Source: an uncultured Bacilli bacterium (GTDB taxonomy: Bacteria > Bacillota_I > Bacilli_A > RF39 > UBA660). From it: a stretch of 64,000 nucleotides of DNA. Location: positions 1 through 64,000 of the forward strand of contig CAKPMB010000006.1 in NCBI GenBank assembly GCA_934167885.1. The letters are read 5' to 3'. Position 1 is the stretch's first letter, and each line of letters opens with the position of its first letter. The notes under the pieces were generated by a model. The model saw only the letters and a program-made list of their open reading frames with translations. It did not search any database and was not told the DNA's origin. Positions 1-6,606 of this stretch are shown one piece after another. Both the position numbers and the translations under genes were made by a program.

Positions 1-374
1 CCATAAACAACTTTAGTTTCACCATTTTTAGTTTCTTTTAAGACCATCATGATATCACTATCGTTTAATCTTGTCTTGCCACTTTGATTTGTTCCTTGAT
101 TTATATAAATACCATAACTTATATCTTTTTTGGATTCATTGTATCCTTCTACTTTAAACTTGTATTTTGTCCCTTTTATCATACCATCAGAACTAGTCAT
201 TGGATACAAATTGGTTTTACTTTCAGTGGATGTATTAATCATGCGCATATAAATACCACCAGCGACAATACTTGTATCTTTATTACTTACGCGGTAGTAT
301 GCGAAAAAGGCATAACTTGTCCCTAATAACAAAACTAAGATTAATATTATGAACACATACTTCTTAGTTTTCAT
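1..374 (-). CDS. Surface protein A, N-terminal part (runs off the left edge)
   Basis: The frame is open from ATG at 374 to the window edge (124 codons). It begins MKTKKYVF, followed by a hydrophobic stretch ending LLLGTSYAFFAYYR, which looks like the signal or anchor segment of TasA/SipW-substrate-like exported proteins. It is paralogous to the protein at 43312-45861: the N-termini align, and a downstream segment reading DISYGIYINQG here matches DIYYGITLNYG there. Start chosen because the shared leader (375-547) ends just before this ATG in both copies. Probably exported and surface exposed; the function of the mature part cannot be seen because the C-terminus lies outside the window. Confidence 0.75.
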   Translation of the reverse strand, partial: MKTKKYVFIILILVLLLGTSYAFFAYYRVSNKDTSIVAGGIYMRMINTSTESKTNLYPMTSSDGMIKGTKYKFKVEGYNESKKDISYGIYINQGTNQSGKTRLNDSDIMMVLKETKNGETKVVY

Positions 375-547
375 ATTGAACACCACACAAAAGAACAAGA
401 CTTAATCTTGCTCTACCACATTTACACTCTAAATTAGGTTTGTTGCTTAATAAAGTAACCCCCCCCCATATTGACACTATTTGACATTTTAATTTAATAC
501 TATTTAACACTATTCATCATATCCTTTTATCCATTTTCACTAATAAA
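375..547 (-). repeat. Leader copy A: long 5' UTR shared with the surface gene at 45861
   Basis: About 170 bases between the promoter and ATG 374, nearly identical over the first 130 bases to 45862-46034. In transcript order it holds a nine-G tract (459-467), a hairpin at 442-459 (one mismatch here), and a hairpin at 392-414 with arms AGAGCAAGA and TCTTGTTCT that keeps pairing through a G-U wobble relative to copy B. A short frame starting at the ATG that overlaps the G tract (A at 469) has 11 codons as written. With eight Gs it would run 34 codons and stop just past ATG 374. Upstream of this ATG the leader frame is broken in copy A. Confidence 0.8.
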
Positions 548-576
548 AGTATAACAAATATTGCCACGATATTCAA
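548..576 (-). promoter_or_regulatory. Sigma-A promoter of leader A
   Basis: On the minus strand TTGAAT (571-576) and TATACT (548-553) are 17 bp apart. The same -35 and spacing recur in leader B with TAAAAT, which supports both as real. Confidence 0.75.
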
Positions 577-608
577 TTACCATATTAATTTTTTTGATAA
601 AAATATTT

Positions 609-1490
609 TTAAGTTGCTTTATCATTTTTTATATATTCATAAACTTTGTTTAAATAAAAAATCTCATCATTTATAGTCATAGTGTCATTTAGATTATCTT
701 TTGTCCATGATATTTTCTTAGGGATTGACAGAATTGCGAACATTAAACATTTTTCTTCTTCACTCAAAACATTATGACATTCATACATATTTAACAAATC
801 ACTTAAATTAATAGATGCATAGTATTGCTTATAAAAGCTTATCAAATCTTTTATAGGAATATCATTTCTAGCCCTATCCCAACTTATTAAATAACGATTT
901 TCATTAATTAACATATGTTCAACTGAAACATTGTTATGTATCAGTGAAATACGCCACGATGTTTTATTTTCCATCATTTTATACCATTCATCAAACTTTC
1001 TTAAACTATAATTTGTCATGTAATAAAATAATGAAATATTTCTAACCAATAAATATTCACTAGGACTCATAAAAACATGTGAATCAATAATATCATTAAG
1101 TTCTTGATAGTATTTAAGAAGTTCTAACAATTCATTTTTATTATTTTCATATATTTCTTTAATATCATTTAAATCAACTTCTTGATAATAACTTGTTTTA
1201 TGATGAAGCACTGCAAGGGTTTTAACTAAATCTTCCATTCGCTGGGTTGGTGGAATACTATAATCATCAACATAAAGCGATAGATCATAATTATCATTAC
1301 TATTGTTATAATTTGGTGGATAATAGTTAAAGTCACGACTATTTAAATAATTATATATATCATAATTATTAGCATTTAATTTAACAACGTATTTGTTATC
1401 GAGTGTTTCAATAATGGTTGTTTTTTTATTTTTTCTATATGACTTAGGATGAAGATTATGTTTCTTTAATATTCTTTCAATTTCATTCAT
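609..1490 (-). CDS. ysxE: YsxE-like spore coat pseudokinase (CotS/APH fold)
   Basis: 293 residues with the layout of an aminoglycoside-phosphotransferase/CotS-type kinase. The catalytic-loop region reads IHNNVSVEHMLI around residue 195, where active members have HxD followed by Asn, and the later DxD-like site reads ISWDRA. The catalytic Asp therefore seems lost and it is probably a pseudoenzyme. It overlaps the 3' end of the SpoVID-like gene by 8 bases and follows it, the same order as spoVID-ysxE in Bacillus. The family is tied to spore coat assembly in the mother cell. Assignment rests mainly on this neighbourhood plus the degraded kinase motifs. Confidence 0.6.
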   Translation of the reverse strand: MNEIERILKKHNLHPKSYRKNKKTTIIETLDNKYVVKLNANNYDIYNYLNSRDFNYYPPNYNNSNDNYDLSLYVDDYSIPPTQRMEDLVKTLAVLHHKTSYYQEVDLNDIKEIYENNKNELLELLKYYQELNDIIDSHVFMSPSEYLLVRNISLFYYMTNYSLRKFDEWYKMMENKTSWRISLIHNNVSVEHMLINENRYLISWDRARNDIPIKDLISFYKQYYASINLSDLLNMYECHNVLSEEEKCLMFAILSIPKKISWTKDNLNDTMTINDEIFYLNKVYEYIKNDKAT

Positions 1491-2139
1491 CTTTACTAGG
1501 AATAATTAATTTCATACCAGGTTGAAAATTTTCAATATCATTATAATCAGTAATATCTTCTTTCGTTACCCCATATTTATCCATAATAAATTCGATAGTC
1601 TCACCATCACCAACAGTATATACACGATATATTGAATAATCAACGTCATCAGTGGTATCTTTAAATAAATTATCAAGGTCATCGTTAGCTCGTTTAATAG
1701 TAGCATCACTTTCTAAATTAGTGTCAATAACTTTAGTCTTTGGTGGTTCTTTAACTTCCTCAATAATAGGATCTTGACGATTATCTTCTAAAATAATTTC
1801 TTCTTTATTAATTATTTTTTCTTTATAAAATAAATTATCTAGCAACAAATCGATCTTAACCCGCAAATCTTGACCATTAATAAGTTCATAATAAAAATCA
1901 TCAATTTTAATTTTACATGTAGAAGTATTATACTTATCATCTATAGTAATTTCAACTGGGATTGGATAAGAAAAGTTTTTCTCTTCATTTTCTATTTTAT
2001 AAGCCCCACAAACCGTTAGATCGCCTTTAATTGTATATTCATCAAATAATGCTAGTGTATCTGATAATGATATCTTAGAAATTTCATCAACTTCTTCATC
2101 TAGTCTAATAACTTTATTAAAAGGTATAATTTTATTCAT
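1483..2139 (-). CDS. spoVID: SpoVID-like spore coat morphogenetic protein with C-terminal LysM
   Basis: 218 residues from the chosen start. Residues 1-100 form a beta-rich domain (IPFNKVIRLDEEVDEISKI, then an IKGDLTVCGAYKI segment) resembling the SpoVID/SipL N-terminal domain. An acidic linker follows. The last 45 residues are a LysM domain (YRVYTVGDGETIEFI to PGMKLIIP) that would bind peptidoglycan precursors. SpoVID drives coat encasement of the forespore. Start at 2139 rather than 2157 because AGAGGA lies six bases upstream of the second ATG. A CATAATAT element upstream could be a sigma-E -10, but this is weak. The protein is much shorter than Bacillus SpoVID (about 575), mostly in the linker. 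Confidence 0.7.
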   Translation of the reverse strand: MNKIIPFNKVIRLDEEVDEISKISLSDTLALFDEYTIKGDLTVCGAYKIENEEKNFSYPIPVEITIDDKYNTSTCKIKIDDFYYELINGQDLRVKIDLLLDNLFYKEKIINKEEIILEDNRQDPIIEEVKEPPKTKVIDTNLESDATIKRANDDLDNLFKDTTDDVDYSIYRVYTVGDGETIEFIMDKYGVTKEDITDYNDIENFQPGMKLIIPSKDE

Positions 2140-2168
2140 ATAGTTCCTCTCTTTCATTTAATATTATG

Positions 2169-2214
2169 AAAAAAAGCATAATTTATAACCTTATCAACGA
2201 TATAAATTATGCTT
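2169..2214 (-). terminator. Terminator of the exporter/Fur-NadD operon
   Basis: Arms at 2201-2214 and 2174-2187 pair over 14 bp (TATAAATTATGCTT), followed on the minus strand by a T run. The stem overlaps the last codons and stop of the Fur-NadD gene. Confidence 0.8.
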
Positions 2215-3135
2215 ATTAATATACTCATAAACACTTGGTGGAACTAAACTATTAAATTCATTGTTACATAAAATATTGTCTCTTACAAGTGAACTTGAAA
2301 TATTGTTATGATAATCGATAATAATAAAATTATCTTTGTATTTATTAAACTTATTTTTTATAACTTCATCAATATTGCATCCATGCCGTTTTATGATAAT
2401 AAACTTATACTTTTTCATCATAATACTGTAATTATCCCATAAGTCCATTTGTTCAAAATTATCACTACCAATAATTATATATAAATTATCCTTTTTAATA
2501 TTTAATTTTTCTAAATCATTAAAGGTAAAATTTTCATTATGGTCTTTTAATTTAATGTCTGATATTAAAAATTCATTATGTTCTCTAATATAACTGTATA
2601 ACATATCATACCGCACTTTTAATGGTATTAAGAGTTTTTTCTTTTGTAAGTTGCTAGATGGAATATAAACAACCTTATCAACAAGGTGTTTATCAATTAA
2701 TATTTTGCCAATGTCAAAGTGAGCATTTGTGGGTGGATTAAATGATCCAACAAAAACGCCATATTTCATATTCTTTTTTTGACATTCGGCACATATACCT
2801 TTTATATTCTCTTCTTCTAATATTTTAAAACCATTATAATTTGTCATGACATAAGGACAATTATCAATTAAAATCTTTTGATGACATAAACTACATTCTA
2901 AAGTATGGTGATGTTGCAAGTGATAAGAATAACTTATTTTTCCATCAACCATTCTTTTATCAATGATTTCTTTTTCAAGAAATAAATTCACTGTCCTATA
3001 AATAGTGCTTGGAAAAATATCACTAAATTCATTTATTAAATCATTCATTTCAAAGGATGAATGTAAGATGATATAATTGTATATTTTAATTCTTTGCAAA
3101 GTCTTTTTTATATTGTAATCATCAAGTGTTTTCAT
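2194..3135 (-). CDS. nadD: Fused Fur-family metalloregulator and nicotinate-nucleotide adenylyltransferase (NadD)
   Basis: Residues 1-122 are a Fur-family repressor: winged helix with STIYRTVNLF, the HHHTLEC metal-site segment, and two CxxC pairs (CSLC, CAEC) for structural zinc. Residues 123-313 are a complete NadD, starting MKYGVFVGSFNPPTNAH, with ISSSLVR and the C-terminal VPPSVYEYINKHNLY; this part alone (2194-2769) is 191 residues, the normal NadD length. NadD makes NaAD from NaMN and ATP. The join CQKKNMKYG is coded across seven As: with six, the Fur frame would end at TGA overlapping the NadD ATG as ATGA. So it is either a real fusion, a slippage product, or a one-base error. It overlaps the exporter stop as TAATG. 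Confidence 0.85.
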   Translation of the reverse strand: MKTLDDYNIKKTLQRIKIYNYIILHSSFEMNDLINEFSDIFPSTIYRTVNLFLEKEIIDKRMVDGKISYSYHLQHHHTLECSLCHQKILIDNCPYVMTNYNGFKILEEENIKGICAECQKKNMKYGVFVGSFNPPTNAHFDIGKILIDKHLVDKVVYIPSSNLQKKKLLIPLKVRYDMLYSYIREHNEFLISDIKLKDHNENFTFNDLEKLNIKKDNLYIIIGSDNFEQMDLWDNYSIMMKKYKFIIIKRHGCNIDEVIKNKFNKYKDNFIIIDYHNNISSSLVRDNILCNNEFNSLVPPSVYEYINKHNLYR

Positions 3136-3989
3136 TATATAACCAATCCTATAATATCAATAATGTAGCCTGAAATTACACCTATAACATAAATTGCCAT
3201 TAAAATAAAAATATTTTCTTTAAGATTTTTATTTGTTCTAAATAATACCAATAAACCCATACCACACCCTGTTAATAAACCACTAAACATATTGCCTAAA
3301 CTTAAAACATTATTTAAATATAATTCAGTTATAATAACACTACTAGCACAATTAGGTATTAAACCAACCAAGCTTGACAAAAAATATGATAGAACACCAC
3401 CTTTTGATACAAAAGCCATTATTTTATCATTACCAATATAATTAATTAATAAGCTTAATAAAAGATTGGCCATAAAAATATATAAAGTGATATTCAAAGC
3501 ATGTTTTAAAGCACCCTTGAAAATACTATCATGACAGTGACAATGATTAGTTTCACACATATCATTAATACTTTCTTTTTTAACTTTAACACTAATGAAT
3601 TTTTTAGTTATAACATCAATAATATATCCAAAAATAATGCCTATTAAAGCTTTAAACAAAACTAATTTAACAGATTTTAAGATACTAACATTCCCTGCTA
3701 ATAACAAAGGTAGCATTTCATCACTAGTTGATAAATAAACAGCAATCAATGTTCCCAAAGTTATTACTCTACTGGAAAATAAATTCGTCGCTAAAACACT
3801 AAAACCACATTGAGGAATCACTCCTAAAAGACCACCTAATAATGGACCATATGTTTGTTTTTTTAAAATCTTTTCTTGTTTTTCTTTAGAAAACTTATTT
3901 TCAATATACTCAATTATCAAAAATGCCATATACAAAAATGGTAAAATCTTTAAAGTATCAATTAAAACATCTTTTAATAACTCTTTCAT
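3135..3989 (-). CDS. Putative heavy-metal exporter, ArsP_2-like membrane protein
   Basis: 284 residues with about eight to ten predicted membrane helices and an internal repeat: GVIPQCGFSVLA in the first half and GLIPNCASSVII in the second, each with a conserved PxC in a helix. A hydrophilic central loop carries HCHCHD, a likely metal-binding cluster. This matches the ArsP_2 family (10-TM heavy-metal exporters, often labelled putative manganese transporter). RBS AGGAGGC at 3992-3998. It is first in a two-gene operon with the Fur-type regulator and has a Fur-like palindrome at its transcription start, so metal-controlled efflux is likely. The metal (Mn, Zn or other) cannot be read from the sequence. 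Confidence 0.7.
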   Translation of the reverse strand: MKELLKDVLIDTLKILPFLYMAFLIIEYIENKFSKEKQEKILKKQTYGPLLGGLLGVIPQCGFSVLATNLFSSRVITLGTLIAVYLSTSDEMLPLLLAGNVSILKSVKLVLFKALIGIIFGYIIDVITKKFISVKVKKESINDMCETNHCHCHDSIFKGALKHALNITLYIFMANLLLSLLINYIGNDKIMAFVSKGGVLSYFLSSLVGLIPNCASSVIITELYLNNVLSLGNMFSGLLTGCGMGLLVLFRTNKNLKENIFILMAIYVIGVISGYIIDIIGLVI

Positions 3990-4000
3990 ATGCCTCCTAA

Positions 4001-4017
4001 TTGCAAATTATTTGCAA
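4001..4017 (-). promoter_or_regulatory. Fur-type operator, 7-1-7 palindrome
   Basis: TTGCAAATTATTTGCAA is a perfect inverted repeat with one central base, the architecture of Fur, Zur and PerR boxes. It lies between the RBS and the -10 of the exporter operon, covering the expected transcription start. The operon encodes a Fur-family protein, so autoregulation is the simplest reading. Confidence 0.75.
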
Positions 4018-4022
4018 CTAGC

Positions 4023-4051
4023 ATGTTACCACACTTTAAACTTATTAGCAA
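4023..4051 (-). promoter_or_regulatory. Promoter of the exporter/Fur-NadD operon
   Basis: Minus strand TTGCTA (4046-4051), 17 bp, TAACAT (4023-4028). It starts just after the stop of the peptidase gene. Confidence 0.6.
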
Positions 4052-4053
4052 GA

Positions 4054-5142
4054 CTATAAATGATATATTTTTTTCTGCATTACTGCAACTTTCTTAATAT
4101 TATCAACAGTTACTTCTTTATTAGCATATTTTTTAAGCAATTCACTTGGAGTATATAAATGTTGAGTTGTAATAAATTCTCTAAATAATTTATATCCTGC
4201 AACTTTATCTTTTCTATAAACATTCATTAGATTATCAACAATAATATACGATAGCATATAAACATAACTATATATATCTAAACCAAAAAACTTGAAAGCC
4301 TTATAATTTTCTTTATCTATGTAATCATTAAAATATTTTTGATCATAATAAAAATCACCATTTAAATCAAAAGAAGCGCAATTATCATCCATCATGATAC
4401 TCATAGTGTTACATAATTGTGAAAACATATAAACATCCGATGTTTCACTAATCTCGCACATCTGTGTTGCTTCCTTAGTATTCTCTTTTTCACAAAAAAA
4501 ATCAATAACCATTCTTTCCATAAAGTATGAAGATACCTCTAAAAATAAATTAAACTTGGTAAGTTTAGCATTAGGACAACTTGTAAATTCATAACAATGA
4601 CCAAGTTCATGAAAAAGACAGGTTAAACTATAAAAATAATTACCAATGGTTTTAAGAATAATTTTAGGATTAGTTATATGCGTTAGGCCAAATGCTTCGC
4701 CGGCATGTGATAAATTATGTGTTACATAAATATTCTTATTGCACAATAAATCATCCATAATTCTATACAAATTAGGATCAAGACTTTTAAAAAGAGACAT
4801 TACACTATCAATACATTCCGATAAATTAATGCGATCATTTGGAGAATATTTCATCTGAACAAACTGTTCATCCTTAAACGTCTGTATTAATATATGGGTA
4901 TAATCATTAATATCGTCTAACGACTCTGAAAACTTAACCATTTCATTATATCGTTCGGCCATCGCTTTTTGATTATATATATCAATTCCTTCAATCATTA
5001 AACTAGAGTATTCTGATTCCTTTATCTTACCCATTTTCTTTAAAAAGTTTAAATAAATATGACACTCGGCTATTAATTGCATTTTTTCTTGAGAATTAGG
5101 CATTCTCTCTATTCTTTTTATTAAACTATCTAAATTATTCAT
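4054..5142 (-). CDS. Small M3-family-like zinc metallopeptidase
   Basis: 362 residues. FHELGHCYEF at about residue 178 is the HExxH-type zinc site in the form typical of M3 oligoendopeptidases (HELGH), and EVSSYFMERMV about 25 residues later supplies the third ligand Glu. The helical rest of the protein fits the C-terminal catalytic half of PepF/oligoendopeptidase F, which is normally near 600 residues, so this is a short form lacking much of the N-terminal lobe. No signal peptide, so cytoplasmic. A weak RBS (GAGG) precedes ATG 5142. Likely degrades short peptides; substrate unknown. Confidence 0.7.
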   Translation of the reverse strand: MNNLDSLIKRIERMPNSQEKMQLIAECHIYLNFLKKMGKIKESEYSSLMIEGIDIYNQKAMAERYNEMVKFSESLDDINDYTHILIQTFKDEQFVQMKYSPNDRINLSECIDSVMSLFKSLDPNLYRIMDDLLCNKNIYVTHNLSHAGEAFGLTHITNPKIILKTIGNYFYSLTCLFHELGHCYEFTSCPNAKLTKFNLFLEVSSYFMERMVIDFFCEKENTKEATQMCEISETSDVYMFSQLCNTMSIMMDDNCASFDLNGDFYYDQKYFNDYIDKENYKAFKFFGLDIYSYVYMLSYIIVDNLMNVYRKDKVAGYKLFREFITTQHLYTPSELLKKYANKEVTVDNIKKVAVMQKKIYHL

Positions 5143-5202
5143 ATAACCTCAACAACTATTTAGTATGAAATATTTAACTAGCAAAATCAACCATCTTTAC
5201 AC

Positions 5203-5232
5203 AAAAAAGGAATAAGTTTTTAACCTTATTCC
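5203..5232 (-). terminator. Terminator of spoIVB
   Basis: Minus strand GGAATAAG, 8-base loop, CTTATTCC, then six Ts. The stem overlaps the spoIVB stop codon. Confidence 0.8.
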
Positions 5233-6206
5233 ATATTATCTAGCATCTTTTCAATACTTATTCCATATCCATATTCTGGCTTTGAAACAATAGCATGGGT
5301 GACAGCTCCTATTATTTTACCATTCTGAATTATAGGACTGCCACTCATTCCTTTAATAATTCCACCAGTTTTTGTTAATAGTCGTTTGTCGGTTATTCTA
5401 ATACGAAAATTTTTGGTATCGTTATCTTTGTCAATAGAGAGGATTTCAATTTCCCATGATGTTTTTTTATTATCATCCAACACGGTAATTATTTCTGCTT
5501 TCCCTAATTTAACTTCATTCATATTGCCTACTTCTATTGCTTCATTTTGATTTATTTTACTATTATAATCACCATATATTCCTGTTTTAAAATTATTCTT
5601 TATATTACCAAGTTTTTGATCATAAAATATTTTAGCATTTTTCTCACCTGTTTGATTATTCTTACTTTTGTTGATACTTGTTACTTTAGATGAATATATT
5701 TGACCATTTGCAATAGAAAATTCATAATTATTATCGCTTAAACTTACTTCATGTCCTAAGGCAACGTATTTTCCTGACAAAGTTATAAAAGTTATCGTCC
5801 CAATTCCCGAAATATTGTCTTTGACAAACATTCCGGTTTTGTATATCCCTTCACTATTGCGTTTTAAAACTAAATCAATATATTTGAGTTTATTGTTACG
5901 CATAACACCCATTTTAATATTTAAATTATCATTGGAAGTATTTACAGTTTCACTTAGAGAATTAATATCTGTAATTTTTTTATCGTTTATTGAGACAATA
6001 CGGTCGCCTATTTCTACCCCTTGTTTATAGGCAATTAGACTACCATCTACTTTATAAAAGCCGACTACATAAACACCATCTGTTTGAATATTTATACCAA
6101 CTGTTTCCCCACTTGGAATTACATATTTTTCATAAGCCATTATATTAAATGGCATTAAAAAAAATAAAGATGCTAATAAACATAGTAGTTTTCTTTTAAA
6201 ATTCAT
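5226..6206 (-). CDS. spoIVB: SpoIVB, sporulation signalling serine protease (S55) with PDZ domain
   Basis: 326 residues. N-terminal signal or anchor helix (1-24), PDZ domain around 45-120, and an S55 peptidase domain with catalytic His in VALGHEV (about residue 150) and Ser in KGMSGSPIIQNGKIIGA (about 290). In Bacillus, SpoIVB is secreted from the forespore and cleaves SpoIVFA, releasing pro-sigma-K processing in the mother cell. Bacillus SpoIVB is about 425 residues; this one is shorter at the N-terminus but keeps both catalytic motifs. RBS GAGGAG upstream of ATG 6206. It has its own terminator and stands alone, not beside spo0A or recN as in many spore formers. Confidence 0.88.
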   Translation of the reverse strand: MNFKRKLLCLLASLFFLMPFNIMAYEKYVIPSGETVGINIQTDGVYVVGFYKVDGSLIAYKQGVEIGDRIVSINDKKITDINSLSETVNTSNDNLNIKMGVMRNNKLKYIDLVLKRNSEGIYKTGMFVKDNISGIGTITFITLSGKYVALGHEVSLSDNNYEFSIANGQIYSSKVTSINKSKNNQTGEKNAKIFYDQKLGNIKNNFKTGIYGDYNSKINQNEAIEVGNMNEVKLGKAEIITVLDDNKKTSWEIEILSIDKDNDTKNFRIRITDKRLLTKTGGIIKGMSGSPIIQNGKIIGAVTHAIVSKPEYGYGISIEKMLDNME

Positions 6207-6284
6207 AACTTCACTCCTCTTAAAATAAACTACATTATTATTATCTCTATTTTTTTATTTTTAATACATTTTTATTGATTTTTT

Positions 6285-6605
6285 TTAGTCAGCAATTTCT
6301 TCATACTTTTTTGATAATTTAATAATCATATCAATTAAAGTCATATTATGACTTATAGACTTGGTATAATTATTATTAGACATTTTTTTAACGTCATCAA
6401 AAGCTTTTATAACACAGGCATAATCTATTTGAAATAATTCTAAATAATCTAAAATAATATCATTTATATAATTAAACCCTTCTTTTTTTAAAAATTTAAA
6501 TATTTTATCAAAATTTTCTTCTGATAAGGCATTTATATAATTTAGTTCATAATTAGAATAAACTAGGTCAAGATAAGTTTTATTTAAGTATTTATCTAAA
6601 AACAT
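6285..6605 (-). CDS. Small helical protein of unknown function downstream of the helicase
   Basis: 106 residues, acidic, predicted all helical, with no recognised motif, signal or membrane segment. Its ATG lies directly behind the helicase stop (TAATATG), with a purine-rich AGAGAG upstream, so it should be translationally coupled to the helicase. It could be a partner of that enzyme; nothing in its sequence proves this. Confidence 0.6.
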   Translation of the reverse strand: MFLDKYLNKTYLDLVYSNYELNYINALSEENFDKIFKFLKKEGFNYINDIILDYLELFQIDYACVIKAFDDVKKMSNNNYTKSISHNMTLIDMIIKLSKKYEEIAD

Positions 6606-6606
6606 A

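Noticed and set aside
84..326. Plus-strand open frame of 80 codons
   Set aside because: Antisense to the surface protein A frame, which has a promoter, leader and a paralogue; no RBS on the plus strand.
459..467. G9 tract as a contingency repeat within the surface protein frame itself
   Set aside because: No tract length joins an upstream start in frame with the surface gene: the ten-G frame meets TAA after a few codons. Only the leader frame is affected.
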